Positions 41,210 through 49,917 are shown, counted from the stretch's first letter. The stretch: DNA of 64,000 nucleotides from Microbacterium sp. Root53 (GCF_001426925.1 NZ_LMFR01000023.1:63420-127419); one strand, 5' to 3'. Notes: generated by a model from the letters alone, not told the origin. Made by a program: numbers and translations.

Positions 41210-43717
41210 TCAGCGGCTGAGCAGAAGCAGCCGAACGAGGTCGTCGCCGAGCAGTTCGGCGCCGTCGGCCGCGACCACAGCGAATGTGTCGCGGGCGTCG
41301 ACGCACAGCCCGAGCTCGAGGGGTCGCGTCTCGATCTCGCCGCCCTTGCGCTGGATCACGAGCGTCGCTCCGGCGACGTCGCCGAGGCTCGTGACGAAGT
41401 GCTGCCGGCCCGGCGGCACGTCATCGCACAGGCTCGGCGCCGGCGGCGCGGCGGCCAGGTGCCCGGCGACCGCTGACAGCGTCGTGCGGGCCTCGCCTTG
41501 CTGTGCCACGGGGGACGTGTACCGGATGCTCAACGTCGCGTCGGCGTCCCACTGCTGCGGAGAGGGCGTCAGTGCGGCGGACGCGAGGCCGGCGGAGTCG
41601 AAGCGCACGGTCTGGGCGGCGCCGTCGAAGACGAGCTGCGCCGAGACATCCGGCTCGCCGCTGAGTGGAACCACGATCTGGCCCGGCTGCGCGCCCCGGT
41701 TCGCCTGCCCGAACGCGAGCGCCGAGTCGATCAGGATGTCCTGCCCCGCCAGCAGGTCGCCGAGGCTGCGGGTGACGGCGTCACCCGTCTCCCGGTACGT
41801 CACGGCGACCGCCAGGTCGAGCGCGTAGCCGTGGACTTCGGGCGCGAGCGTCACAGCGGCGAGTCCCGCGGGATCGAAGCGCACCTCGGCGACAGGCGCG
41901 CCGCCGGCGGTCACGGCGGCGTCCGCGTCGACCGCTCCGCGCAGGGCGATCCTCACCTCGCCGGACTCCTTCGAGGCTTCGACGCCCACGACGTCGATCG
42001 GCGCGAGCTCCGTCGGGGGGACCGGCTCATCAGTCGTCGGGGGCGTCTCGCGCTCCTCCGGCGCGAGCGCAGCGAGCAGCGCATCCCGGATCCCCAGGCC
42101 GTTCAGCGAGAGCGACGCGGGAGCACCCTCGCCGCTCGTGTACGCGACCTCGAGGGTCACGTCGGCGAGCGCCTGCTCGTGCGTGAGCGAGAACACGAGC
42201 GTGGCCGCGCCTTCCGGGCCGAGCGTGCCGACGACCGCGGGCTCGGTGCCGGCCATCGCCACCGCGAGCGGGACCCCGACCGACAGCCCGCCGCCCGCCG
42301 TGGTCGCGTCCGACAGCGCGTACACGGCGACCTCGCGATCGGCGTCGCCGCGAACGTCGAGCTCGACCGTGCCGTCGTCGCGCACCCGCGCGCCGTCGAG
42401 CACCAGATCGAGAGCCTCGACCTCGTCGACGACCTCATCCACCACCTCTGCAGGAGCGGGCAGCGCGCTCTCCACCGCAGGAGGCGCCGAGCGCACAACG
42501 GGCGCGGTGCTGCGCGGGGGCACGGGTTCGAGCGTGGGCGTCGGCGCGGGCGTGGCTCGCGGGGGCGCGGGCTCGGCGGCGTCGTCCATGGCGTTCGCGA
42601 GGGCGTCGATCAGCGCGGGGTCGGCCTCGACAGCCGCTGCGGGAGGCGCGGCCTCGTCGGCGGCGGACGGCGCCGTGGTCGGCGACGGGCCGCCCGGGTT
42701 GAGGACCGACGCGACGACCGCGCCCGCGACGGCGACGGCGGCCGCGGCCGCGGCGACCAGTCCGCCGACGGTCCAGGCCGTGCCCGACGATGCCGACGAC
42801 CCGGACGAGCTCGACGAGCCCGCGCCGCCGACGCCGGCGAGCAGGCCGCCGCCGGCGACCACCGCGCCCTCGACGACGCTCGACGGCATCGCCGCCAGCG
42901 CGACGATCGCGGCGTCGTCGCGCTGCAGCGACGCGAGATAGGTGGCCGTGGCGGACACACCGATCGTGAGCGGCAGGAGCACCAGCGCGAGCCGGCTGCC
43001 GACCTCCTTGGCCTCGCTCGCCACGATCGCGCACCGGGCGCACGAGCCGAGGTGGCTGTCGAGGCGCTCGCGCTGCTTCGCGGTGAGGTTGCCCAGCGTG
43101 TGCGCGCCGAGGCGCTCGATCGCCCACTGGCACTCCGAGCCGTCGGCGACCGTGGCCAGATGGGCCTGGATCCACGCCTCGCGCAGGCCCTCGCGGGCGC
43201 GGAACGCGAGCTGCGCGACCGCGACCGGCTTCATCCCGAGCAGGGGAGCGATCTCGGCCGGCTTGAGCTGCTCGATCTCGGTGTACCAGAGCACCTCCTG
43301 CCAGCGCGTGGGCAGGCTGCGGAACGCCGTGTGGGTCAGGCTGCGGTCGAGCGCGGCGAGGGTCGCCTCGTCGGTCGACTCGGGATCCTCCAGCGTCTCG
43401 AGCTCGTCGATCGTCTGCTCGCTCTGCGTGCGTCCCCACGCCGCGGCGGTGTTGCGGATCGACGTGAACAGGTAGGCGCGGAACGAGCCCGTCGGGCCGC
43501 CGCCGCGCTGGATGGCCTGGAAGATGCGGGCGTAGGCCTCCTGCACCAGGTCGTCGGGGTCGATCGAGGACGTGACCGACCGAGCCACGACGATGCCGGA
43601 GCGGTAGTGGCGGCGCCACAGCTCGCCGAACGCCTCGCCGTCGCCCGAGCGCGAACGCAGCACGAGATCCGCGTCGGGCGCGGTCTCCGGGGCGTCGGGA
43701 GTCTCGTTCGTGGTCAT
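41210..43717 (-). CDS. Sigma-70 family factor fused to zinc-finger anti-sigma domain, membrane helices and large external region
   Basis: An 835-residue single-chain regulator. Residues about 15-95: sigma region 2 (DLVLRSRSGDGEAFGELW, DDLVQEAYARIFQ, FRAYLFTSIRN). About 125-185: region 4 ([32 protein letters not shown]). About 200-240: anti-sigma-type zinc finger with H-x3-C-x2-C in LDSHLGSCARCAI. Two hydrophobic spans follow (LALVLLPLTIGVSATATYLA and a span near 320). About 500 residues are then predicted outside, with three degenerate repeats (seen at RFDPAGLAAVTLAPE, RFDSAGLASAALTPS and GTLGPEGAATLVFSL) and a C-terminal domain with two cysteines. ATG 43717 has AGGA upstream. Its paralogue lies upstream. 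Confidence 0.85.
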   Translation of the reverse strand: MTTNETPDAPETAPDADLVLRSRSGDGEAFGELWRRHYRSGIVVARSVTSSIDPDDLVQEAYARIFQAIQRGGGPTGSFRAYLFTSIRNTAAAWGRTQSEQTIDELETLEDPESTDEATLAALDRSLTHTAFRSLPTRWQEVLWYTEIEQLKPAEIAPLLGMKPVAVAQLAFRAREGLREAWIQAHLATVADGSECQWAIERLGAHTLGNLTAKQRERLDSHLGSCARCAIVASEAKEVGSRLALVLLPLTIGVSATATYLASLQRDDAAIVALAAMPSSVVEGAVVAGGGLLAGVGGAGSSSSSGSSASSGTAWTVGGLVAAAAAAVAVAGAVVASVLNPGGPSPTTAPSAADEAAPPAAAVEADPALIDALANAMDDAAEPAPPRATPAPTPTLEPVPPRSTAPVVRSAPPAVESALPAPAEVVDEVVDEVEALDLVLDGARVRDDGTVELDVRGDADREVAVYALSDATTAGGGLSVGVPLAVAMAGTEPAVVGTLGPEGAATLVFSLTHEQALADVTLEVAYTSGEGAPASLSLNGLGIRDALLAALAPEERETPPTTDEPVPPTELAPIDVVGVEASKESGEVRIALRGAVDADAAVTAGGAPVAEVRFDPAGLAAVTLAPEVHGYALDLAVAVTYRETGDAVTRSLGDLLAGQDILIDSALAFGQANRGAQPGQIVVPLSGEPDVSAQLVFDGAAQTVRFDSAGLASAALTPSPQQWDADATLSIRYTSPVAQQGEARTTLSAVAGHLAAAPPAPSLCDDVPPGRQHFVTSLGDVAGATLVIQRKGGEIETRPLELGLCVDARDTFAVVAADGAELLGDDLVRLLLLSR

Positions 43718-43895
43718 GATCCTGCTCAGGCGAGGCGAAGGGCGGGTCCTGTGATCATCCGCCACGGGCGCGTCGGGCACGCGCACACGGCTCCCATTGT
43801 GTCCCGGACACGGGTGTCCGCGCCAGCGGAGAGCCGGATTATCGGGCGATTCCGGGCTCCGGAGGCCCTTGTCTGAGAGTTCTGAAAAAACTTCC

Positions 43896-43921
43896 GGAAC
43901 CCGCGTAATAGATCCCCCGTC
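43896..43921 (+). promoter_or_regulatory. ECF sigma-type promoter sequence (GGAAC-N17-CGTC)
   Basis: GGAAC (43896-43900), exactly 17 bases, CGTC (43918-43921): the general form of -35 and -10 boxes read by ECF sigma factors. It points to the plus strand, away from the downstream sigma-fusion gene and toward hairpins at 44049-44151. No protein gene lies downstream in that direction, so the product could be a short RNA of about 220 nt. Chance occurrence is possible. Confidence 0.4.
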
Positions 43922-44048
43922 GCCGCATCTCTTGGGGTGAGAGCACCGATGTCCGCTCCGCGTTGCCGGGGGGCTCGCGGACGGCAGGAGCCCGGGGATG
44001 CCCATTCCCAGCGCAACGGGGCTCGAGAGGTTCTCGGGGGAGGGCTCT

Positions 44049-44074
44049 CGGCCCCGTTTCTCACGATGGGGCCG
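44049..44074. terminator. Hairpin in the sigma-fusion intergenic region
   Basis: CGGCCCC (44049-44055) pairs with GGGGCCG (44068-44074), 12-base loop. It could end transcripts in either direction. Confidence 0.4.
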
Positions 44075-44116
44075 GTGCGGCACGACCGAGGTGCCGCCCA
44101 CCGGCCGGGGCGGTGC

Positions 44117-44151
44117 GGGCGCGGAGGACCTGGGGAGGAACCTCCGCGCCC
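44117..44151. terminator. Hairpin 32 bases after the upstream sigma-fusion gene
   Basis: GGGCGCGGAGG (44117-44127) pairs perfectly with CCTCCGCGCCC (44141-44151), 13-base loop. It probably terminates the upstream sigma-fusion gene (stop at 44184) and may also end the plus-strand transcript from the ECF-like promoter. Confidence 0.6.
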
Positions 44152-44183
44152 CGCCCCGGAACACGAGCCGAGGCGGCCCACGG

Positions 44184-45743
44184 TCAGCCGATCGGGTCCG
44201 CGACCTCGAGGTCCACGCCGGCCGTCGCCGCGCCGTCCGCGATCTCCACGCGCGCGCCCAGCGACGCATCGACCGCCGCGCCGGGCGATTCGCCGTCGAC
44301 CGACGCACCGAGCGCCGCCTCCGGGCTCGGGTCCGCCGAGACGCCGGCGCCGATCGAGGCGTCGATCGAGGCGCCGATAGAGGCGTCGACTGCGGCGTCG
44401 ACCGGGACCGGCACGGTCAGCCCGGCCGAGCCGTCGATCGTCGCCGAGTCCTCCGTGATCGCGATCTCGCCCCGGACCGAGTCCAGTGCGTCCACCCCGG
44501 CGGAGACGCCGTCGCCGCCGGCCGCCACGTCGAGATCGACGACCCCCGCGACCTCCGCTGCGACGGTGACCTCGCCGGGCGGCGTGGGCGCCGGTGCGAT
44601 CGGCACGGGGAGCGACGGCTCGGGAGCCGGGGGCACCACGACGGGCGCCGAAGGGGCCGTGACCGCCGGTGCCGGCGTCGTCTCGGGAGCGGCCGATCGC
44701 GTCTCGGCCACCGGTGGGGTGGCGGTTCCGGGCATCGGCGCCTGCGTCGTCGCGAGGTCCGAGACCGGCGCGGGCGACACGGGAGCCGCGGCCACGGCCC
44801 CGCCGACCAGGGCGCCGGCCAGCGCCAGGGTCGCGAACCCGGTCGACACGAGCGCGCCGACGGCGAGGGTGCCCGACGCGGCGATCGTGAGCGCTCCCGT
44901 GGGCGCCAGCGCGGCGGGAAGGGGCGTGAGGGCGGAGGCGGCCGCCATCGCGCGCCCCGCCGGCGCCAGGTAGGCTGCCGCGGCGGCGGAGCCGATCAGC
45001 GCAGGAAGAAGCGCGGGTGCGAGGCGGGTCCCCACGTGGCGAGCCTCCGCGGCCACCTCTGCACACGGTGGGCACGCCTGCAGATGCGCGTCGACCCGCG
45101 CACGTCTCGAGGCCGTGAGGGTGCCGCGCGCGTGGGCGCCCAGGCGCTCGATGGTCCGGCGGCAGTCCTCGCCGTCGCCCGTCGTGGCCACGTGGGCCTG
45201 GATCCAGGCCTCACGCAGGCCCTCGCGTGCACGGAAGGCGAGCTGCTTCACGGCACCCGGCGTCATCTCGAGCAGCGGCGCGGCCTCACCGGGGCCCAGC
45301 CCCTCGACCTCGCAGTACCAGAGCACCTCCTGCCAGCGGCTCGGCAGGGCGCGGAACGCGCGGAGGACCCGCCCGTGGTCGTCGGCGGCCAGCAGGGCGT
45401 CCTCGGTGGTCGTCGGATCCGGCACCGCCTCGAGCTCCTCGATCGCGGCCGTGTCGTGTCGGGCCCGCGCCCACGACACGGCGGTGTTCCGGATGGCCGT
45501 GAACAGGTAGGCGCGGAACGGTCCCGTGGGGCCGCCGCCGCGACGCAGGATGCCGAACACGCGCGCGAAGGCCTCCTGCATGAGATCGTCGGCGTCCGTG
45601 CCGGCGCCGATCGACCGCGCGACCGTCAGGGCGGCGCCGTGGTGACGCGCCCACAGTGCCGCGAAGGCGGCCGCGTCGCCCGCGCGCGAGCGGCGCGCCA
45701 GTTCGGCGTCGGAGGGCGACGGATCGGCGGGGCTGGCGTGCAC
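44184..45743 (-). CDS. Second sigma-70/anti-sigma zinc-finger fusion with membrane helices and repeat-rich tail
   Basis: A 519-residue paralogue of the neighbouring fusion. Residues about 10-85: sigma region 2 ([49 protein letters not shown]). About 110-175: region 4 ([32 protein letters not shown]). About 185-230: zinc finger with [13 protein letters not shown] (H-x3-C-x2-C). Two or three hydrophobic spans lie at about 235-340, then a Pro/Ala linker and an acidic C-terminus made of tetrapeptide repeats ([16 protein letters not shown]). GTG 45743 is chosen because the -10 GACAAT and -35 TTGGGA lie just upstream; the in-frame ATG at 45851 precedes that promoter. Confidence 0.83.
   Translation of the reverse strand: MHASPADPSPSDAELARRSRAGDAAAFAALWARHHGAALTVARSIGAGTDADDLMQEAFARVFGILRRGGGPTGPFRAYLFTAIRNTAVSWARARHDTAAIEELEAVPDPTTTEDALLAADDHGRVLRAFRALPSRWQEVLWYCEVEGLGPGEAAPLLEMTPGAVKQLAFRAREGLREAWIQAHVATTGDGEDCRRTIERLGAHARGTLTASRRARVDAHLQACPPCAEVAAEARHVGTRLAPALLPALIGSAAAAAYLAPAGRAMAAASALTPLPAALAPTGALTIAASGTLAVGALVSTGFATLALAGALVGGAVAAAPVSPAPVSDLATTQAPMPGTATPPVAETRSAAPETTPAPAVTAPSAPVVVPPAPEPSLPVPIAPAPTPPGEVTVAAEVAGVVDLDVAAGGDGVSAGVDALDSVRGEIAITEDSATIDGSAGLTVPVPVDAAVDASIGASIDASIGAGVSADPSPEAALGASVDGESPGAAVDASLGARVEIADGAATAGVDLEVADPIG
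44347..44406 (-). repeat. 12-base tandem repeats in the second sigma-fusion gene
   Basis: Five imperfect copies of a 12-base unit (GCGCCGATCGAG, GCGTCGATCGAG and variants). Each encodes a tetrapeptide of the external tail, so the tail can change length in frame. Confidence 0.85.
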
Positions 45744-45796
45744 GGCGGACCTGCTTCGGAATGGCCCGGCGGGTGCCGCCGGGTGCGGACCCCTCG

Positions 45797-45825
45797 ATTG
45801 TCCCGCTCGCGCGTGGATCTCCCAA
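45797..45825 (-). promoter_or_regulatory. Promoter of the second sigma-fusion gene
   Basis: Minus strand TTGGGA (45825-45820), 17 bases, GACAAT (45802-45797), giving a leader of about 45 bases before GTG 45743. It looks like a housekeeping-type promoter rather than an ECF promoter. Confidence 0.5.
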
Positions 45826-45988
45826 CGGGTGCCCAGGTAGCGCGCGGGCACCTTGCGGAGGATTTCTCGGCGAATCGCGTGACCGATCCGGCATCCGTGC
45901 GTCTCTCCTGATGAAGACGTCGCCGGACGCGAATGCGAGGGGGATCCGCGTCCGGCTGCACAGCAGCGATTCGGGTTCGGCTGCCGTG

Positions 45989-46027
45989 CGGGGCCCGGAC
46001 TGCTCGGGGGAGGAGCTCCGGGCCCCG
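45989..46027. other. Long hairpin between the sigma-fusion promoter and glyA leader
   Basis: CGGGGCCCGGA (45989-45999) pairs with TCCGGGCCCCG (46017-46027). The loop holds a further GCTC/GAGC pair, so the stem is extended. It lies upstream of both divergent promoters; terminator of an unseen transcript or protein site are both possible. The rest of 45826-46086 shows nothing else I can name. Confidence 0.5.
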
Positions 46028-46086
46028 ACTCTTCCGACCGTCCCCTGGCGGGATCAGGTCGTCGCGGCCGGCCGCCCCGCAGCCGC

Positions 46087-46092
46087 TACACT
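46087..46092 (+). promoter_or_regulatory. -10 box of the glyA-folD transcript
   Basis: TACACT lies directly before the ZTP riboswitch sequence. No good -35 is visible at the matching distance. Confidence 0.5.
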
Positions 46093-46176
46093 GGGCGTGT
46101 CGCGACTGGCGTTGAGGTGGTGCACCACCGGGAAGCGACCGAGACGGCATTCGACCGCACGCCTGGGCCGATGCGA
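46093..46176 (+). promoter_or_regulatory. ZTP (ZMP) riboswitch, pfl motif
   Basis: The conserved core is read directly: GTCGCGACTGGCG (46100-46112), then the hairpin GGTGG-TGCA-CCACC with GGGAAGCGACC, and after a variable linker the 3' element CCGCACGCCTGGGCCGATG (46155-46173) whose GCCTGGGC forms the pseudoknot with the 5' domain. ZTP riboswitches sense ZMP/ZTP, the signal of 10-formyl-tetrahydrofolate shortage, and turn on one-carbon genes. Position before glyA-folD fits this exactly. The expression platform between 46177 and the ATG is not obvious. Confidence 0.9.
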
Positions 46177-46210
46177 GCACTTTCTACCCGCACGTCGTCT
46201 GGAGATCGCC

Positions 46211-47485
46211 ATGACCGATCCGCTGTTCAACGCCCCCCTCGCCGAGGTCGACCCCGAGATCGCGCAGGTGCTGCAGCGCGAGCTCGACCGGCAGCGCGGA
46301 TTCCTCGAGATGATCGCGTCCGAGAACTTCGTGCCCGTCTCGGTGCTCGAGTCGCAGGGCTCGGTGCTCACGAACAAGTACGCCGAGGGCTACCCCGGCC
46401 GCCGCTACTACGGCGGCTGCGAGGAGGTCGACGTCGCCGAGGAGCTGGCCATCCAGCGCGCGAAGGACCTGTTCGGCGCCGAGTTCGCCAACGTCCAGCC
46501 GCACTCGGGCGCCTCCGCGAACGCCGCCGTGCTGCACGCCATCGCGCGCCCCGGCGACACCATCCTGGGCCTGTCTCTCGACCACGGCGGTCACCTCACG
46601 CACGGCATGAAGATCAACTTCTCGGGCCGCCTGTACGACATCGTGGCGTACGGCGTGGACCCCGAGACGTCGATGATCGACATGGACGAGATCCGTCGCC
46701 TCGCCGTCGAGCACAAGCCGAAGGTGATCATCGCCGGCTGGTCGGCGTACCCGCGTCAGCTCGACTTCGCCGCGTTCCGCGCGATCGCCGACGAGGTCGG
46801 CGCCCTCCTGTGGGTCGACATGGCCCACTTCGCGGGTCTCGTCGCCGCGGGTCTGCACCCGAGCCCCGTGCCGCACGCGCACGTCGTCTCGTCGACCGTG
46901 CACAAGACCATCGGCGGCCCCCGTTCGGGCTTCATCCTGTCGAACGACCCCGAGATCGCGAAGAAGATCAACTCCGCCGTCTTCCCGGGCCAGCAGGGCG
47001 GCCCGCTCATGCACGTGATCGCCGCGAAGGCGACCGCGTTCAAGCTCGCCGCCACCGACGCGTTCAAGGACCGCCAGGAGCGCACGCTGCGCGGTGCGAA
47101 GATCCTCGCCGAGCGCCTGTCGCAGCAGGATGTCGCGGACGCCGGCATCACGATCCGCTCGGGCGGCACCGACGTTCACCTGGTGCTCGTCGACCTGCGC
47201 AACGCCGCGATCGACGGCAAGCAGGCCGAGGACCTGCTGCACGAGATCCGCATCACCGTGAACCGCAACTCGGTGCCGAACGACCCGCGCCCGCCGATGA
47301 CCACGTCGGGCCTGCGCATCGGCACGCCCGCGCTCGCGACCCGCGGCTTCGGCGACGCGGAGTTCACCGAGGTGGCCGACGTCATCGCCCTCGCGCTTCT
47401 GCCCGGCGCCGACCTGCCCGCGCTGCGCGAGCGCGTCGCGCGCCTCGCCGACGCGTTCCCGCTCTACCCCGGTCTCGGCGAGTAA
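46211..47485 (+). CDS. glyA: Serine hydroxymethyltransferase
   Basis: GlyA interconverts serine and glycine while charging tetrahydrofolate with a one-carbon unit. 424 residues: [29 protein letters not shown] (in part MIASENFV and [16 protein letters not shown]), [17 protein letters not shown], and the PLP lysine in [27 protein letters not shown] precedes ATG 46211. It is the first gene of a riboswitch-controlled operon with folD, whose start lies 2 bases after its stop. Confidence 0.98.
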   Translation: MTDPLFNAPLAEVDPEIAQVLQRELDRQRGFLEMIASENFVPVSVLESQGSVLTNKYAEGYPGRRYYGGCEEVDVAEELAIQRAKDLFGAEFANVQPHSGASANAAVLHAIARPGDTILGLSLDHGGHLTHGMKINFSGRLYDIVAYGVDPETSMIDMDEIRRLAVEHKPKVIIAGWSAYPRQLDFAAFRAIADEVGALLWVDMAHFAGLVAAGLHPSPVPHAHVVSSTVHKTIGGPRSGFILSNDPEIAKKINSAVFPGQQGGPLMHVIAAKATAFKLAATDAFKDRQERTLRGAKILAERLSQQDVADAGITIRSGGTDVHLVLVDLRNAAIDGKQAEDLLHEIRITVNRNSVPNDPRPPMTTSGLRIGTPALATRGFGDAEFTEVADVIALALLPGADLPALRERVARLADAFPLYPGLGE

Positions 47486-47487
47486 GC

Positions 47488-48369
47488 GTGGTCGCGCAGA
47501 GGCTCGACGGTGTCGCCACCGCGAAGGCGATCAAGGAGGAGCTGGCCCAGCGGGTCGCCGTGCTCAAGGAGCGCGGCGTCACGCCCGGTATCGCGACCGT
47601 GCTCGTCGGCGCCGATCCGGCGTCGCAGCTGTACGTCGGGATGAAGCACAAGCAGTCCGAGGCGATCGGGATGAACTCGATCCAGCGGGAGCTGCCGGCG
47701 GATGCGTCGCAGGAGCAGGTGGAGGCGCTGATCGACGAGCTCAACGCCGATCCGTCGTGCCACGGGTACATCGTGCAGCTGCCGCTGCCGAAGCACCTGG
47801 ACACCGACGCGATCCTGGAGCGGATCGACCCGGCCAAGGACGCGGACGGCCTGCACCCGACGAACCTCGGGCGCCTCGTGCTGAACGTCAACTCGCCGAT
47901 CACGACGCCGCTGCCGTGCACGCCGCGCGGCGTGATCGAGCTGCTCACCCGCAACGGGTACGACCTGAAGGGCAAGCACGTCGTGGTGGTCGGCCGCGGC
48001 GTCACGATCGGCCGGCCGATGGGCCTGCTGCTCACGCGCCGCGACGTGAACGCGACCGTGACCCAGGTGCACACCGGAACGCCCGACATGGGCCCGTACC
48101 TGCGCCAGGCGGACGTGATCGTCGCCGGCGCGGGCGTGAAGCACCTCGTGAAGGCCGAGGACGTCAAGCCCGGCGCCGCCGTGCTGGACGTGGGCGTGAC
48201 CCGCGAGCAGGACCCCGAGACCGGCAAGCAGAAGGTGTTCGGCGACGTGCACCCGGATGTGGCCGAGGTCGCCGGATTCCTGTCGCCCAACCCGGGCGGC
48301 GTGGGCCCGATGACGGTCGCGCTCCTGATGACCAACGTCGTGGAGGCGGCCGAGCGCTCGATCGCCTGA
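47488..48369 (+). CDS. folD: Methylenetetrahydrofolate dehydrogenase/cyclohydrolase
   Basis: FolD oxidises 5,10-methylene-THF and hydrolyses methenyl-THF to 10-formyl-THF with NADP. 293 residues from GTG 47488: [24 protein letters not shown] (in part [17 protein letters not shown], with the catalytic Tyr and Lys), [41 protein letters not shown] (Rossmann), and the C-terminal [15 protein letters not shown]. With GlyA upstream it completes the route serine to 10-formyl-THF, which explains control by a ZTP riboswitch. Confidence 0.97.
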   Translation: MVAQRLDGVATAKAIKEELAQRVAVLKERGVTPGIATVLVGADPASQLYVGMKHKQSEAIGMNSIQRELPADASQEQVEALIDELNADPSCHGYIVQLPLPKHLDTDAILERIDPAKDADGLHPTNLGRLVLNVNSPITTPLPCTPRGVIELLTRNGYDLKGKHVVVVGRGVTIGRPMGLLLTRRDVNATVTQVHTGTPDMGPYLRQADVIVAGAGVKHLVKAEDVKPGAAVLDVGVTREQDPETGKQKVFGDVHPDVAEVAGFLSPNPGGVGPMTVALLMTNVVEAAERSIA

Positions 48370-48379
48370 GCAGATCGCA

Positions 48380-48413
48380 CAAGCGCCCCGGGACCTCGGT
48401 CCCGGGGCGCTTG
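48380..48413. terminator. Terminator after folD
   Basis: A perfect 15-bp stem CAAGCGCCCCGGGAC / GTCCCGGGGCGCTTG (48380-48394, 48399-48413) with a CTCG loop, between convergent genes. Confidence 0.85.
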
Positions 48414-48426
48414 CGTGTGGGGCGGA

Positions 48427-49884
48427 TCAGGCCTCCTGGTGGCGGTCCAGGAACTCGAACACCGCGGTCTCGTCGACGCCGGGGAAGCGGCCGCGGGGGA
48501 GCGGCGCGAAGATGTGCGTGTGCACGCGGGCGCTCGGCCAGGCGCGGTCGCGCCAGCGGGCGGCCTGCTCCGCGGGGGCCCGGCGGCAGCAGCTCTCGTC
48601 GGGGCACGTCGAGACCTCGCGGTTCTGGGTCTCGCGGCCGCGCCACCACTTCGCGTCGTCGAAGCGCACGCCGACCGTGATCGAGAACCCGCCGTGGTCG
48701 CTCGTGCCGGTCTGCGTCGAGCACCAGAAGGTGCCGCCCGGGGTGTCGGTGTACTGGTAGTGCTCGGTCGTGCGGTTCTGCTGGTCGAACGCGTCGCGCG
48801 CGGCGAACTTGCGGCACACGATCTGACCCTCGACCGAGCCCGTGACGTCCTCGGGCACGGGCAGGCCGTCATTCTCGTAGACGCGCTCGATCTGCCCGGC
48901 CTCACCCACGCGCAGGAAGTGCAGCGGCATGTCCAGGTGCGTCGTGAGCAGGTTGGTCATCCGCATCGCCGCCGCCTCGTGCGTGACGCCGAACGCGTCG
49001 CGGAAGTCCTCGACGGCGAGGTTGCGGTCCTTCTTGGCCTGCTGCAGGAACGCCACCGAGTTGCCCTCCGGCATCAGGCAGCACGCGGCGTAGTAGTTGA
49101 TCTCGAGGCGCTGCTGCAGGAAGTCGGCGTACGACGTGGGCGGCTTGTGGCCGAGCAGGCGGTGCGCCATGGCCTGCAGCGCCATCGAGCGCAGGCCGTG
49201 CCCGCCGGGGATGGAGGCGGGCGGCAGGTAGATGCGGCCGTTCTCGAGGTCGGTGATCGAGCGGGTCGACGGCGGCAGGTCGTTCGCGTAGATGAGCTCG
49301 AAGCCCAGCTGCTCGGCCATGATGCTCACCGTGCGGTGCGTCAGGGCGCCCTGCACATGGCCCGCGGCCTTGAGCTGCCGCTCGGCGAGCTGCTCCAGCT
49401 CCGGCAGGTGGTTGTCGAGCGAGCGCATCCGCAGGCGCAGCTCGGTGTTGGCGCGCCGGGCCTCCTCGGGCGTCGCGATCGCCTCGCTCTCGCGGCGCTG
49501 CAGCTCGCGGTGCAGGCCGAGGATCGATTCGATCGTCTCGTCGGGCAGCGTCTTGGTGACCTTCACCGGGGGGATGCCGAGGCTGCGGAACACCGAGCTC
49601 GACTGCGCCTTCTCGAGTTCGATCTCCAGGGCCGCGCGGCGGTTCGGCGGCTCGCCCGAGATCAGGTCGGTCACCGCCGTGTGCGTCGCGGCCGCGATCG
49701 CCTGCAGCAGCGACAGCTTCGGCTCGCGCTTGCCGTTCTCGATCAGGCTGAGCTGGCTGCCCGCCACGCCGACCGCGGCGCCGAGCTCGTCGAGCGTGAA
49801 TCCCTGCTGCAGCCGGTAGTGCCGGATCCGGTGGCCGAGCGTCTTCAGCTCGATCCCGCTCTTGTGATCGTCACGAGGGGTCAT
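48427..49884 (-). CDS. ramB: RamB-type regulator (XRE HTH plus IrrE-like plus short-chain fatty acid regulator domain)
   Basis: RamB controls acetate, propionate and gluconeogenesis genes in Corynebacterium. 485 residues: Cro/CI helix-turn-helix (about 17-72, FTLDELGAAVGVAGSQLSLIENGK, in part GVAGSQLSLIENGKREP), IrrE/M78-like middle domain (about 170-300), and C-terminal DUF2083 region (about 310-470) with CPDESCCRRAP. The metallopeptidase HExxH is not conserved: the segment reads AHRLLGHK (240-247), so protease activity is unlikely. ATG 49884 is leaderless (TATGAT 6 bases upstream). It is divergent from pckG, a likely target. The symbol is by similarity and context. Confidence 0.85.
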   Translation of the reverse strand: MTPRDDHKSGIELKTLGHRIRHYRLQQGFTLDELGAAVGVAGSQLSLIENGKREPKLSLLQAIAAATHTAVTDLISGEPPNRRAALEIELEKAQSSSVFRSLGIPPVKVTKTLPDETIESILGLHRELQRRESEAIATPEEARRANTELRLRMRSLDNHLPELEQLAERQLKAAGHVQGALTHRTVSIMAEQLGFELIYANDLPPSTRSITDLENGRIYLPPASIPGGHGLRSMALQAMAHRLLGHKPPTSYADFLQQRLEINYYAACCLMPEGNSVAFLQQAKKDRNLAVEDFRDAFGVTHEAAAMRMTNLLTTHLDMPLHFLRVGEAGQIERVYENDGLPVPEDVTGSVEGQIVCRKFAARDAFDQQNRTTEHYQYTDTPGGTFWCSTQTGTSDHGGFSITVGVRFDDAKWWRGRETQNREVSTCPDESCCRRAPAEQAARWRDRAWPSARVHTHIFAPLPRGRFPGVDETAVFEFLDRHQEA

Positions 49885-49890
49885 TCCTTG

Positions 49891-49896
49891 ATCATA
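49891..49896 (-). promoter_or_regulatory. -10 box for leaderless ramB transcript
   Basis: On the minus strand TATGAT, 6 bases, ATG 49884. The AAGGA in the gap is too close to the ATG to act as a ribosome-binding site. Confidence 0.65.
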
Positions 49897-49899
49897 TCT

Positions 49900-49917
49900 A
49901 AAGATTCCGGATTCTTT
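49900..49917. promoter_or_regulatory. 18-base palindrome between ramB and pckG
   Basis: AAAGATTCCGGATTCTTT is symmetrical except at one position in each arm (AAAGA-N-TCCGGA-N-TCTTT) and A/T-rich in a GC-rich genome. It covers the -12 to -35 zone of ramB, so a bound protein would block that promoter. Candidate binder: RamB itself or another carbon-metabolism regulator; it does not match the RamB consensus I recall from Corynebacterium. Confidence 0.55.

Larger units (their letters stand above)
43718..44183. other. 466-base gap between the two sigma-fusion genes
   Basis: No convincing gene. It holds a 14-base dyad GGACACGGGTGTCC (43806-43819) between the downstream gene start and an A-run, an ECF-like promoter on the plus strand, and two strong hairpins. 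Open frames on the plus strand here are Arg/Pro-rich and read into the antisense of the next gene. Confidence 0.6.

Noticed and set aside
41498..43876. Long plus-strand open frame (about 790 codons) over the first sigma-fusion gene
   Set aside because: Arg/Gly/His-rich shadow of the minus-strand gene; the sigma domains are clearly on the other strand.
43937..44380. Plus-strand frame of 147 codons downstream of the ECF-like promoter
   Set aside because: Encodes Arg/Pro repeats that run into antisense of the sigma gene; no ribosome-binding site. A non-coding RNA is more plausible than a protein.
43998..45911. Plus-strand open frame (about 640 codons) over the second sigma-fusion gene
   Set aside because: Composition is Arg/Asp-rich without any motif. 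It begins in the intergenic gap and mirrors the codons of the minus-strand gene.
46000..46210. Tetrahydrofolate riboswitch before glyA
   Set aside because: The conserved core matches the ZTP (pfl) motif instead, and the THF riboswitch core was not found.
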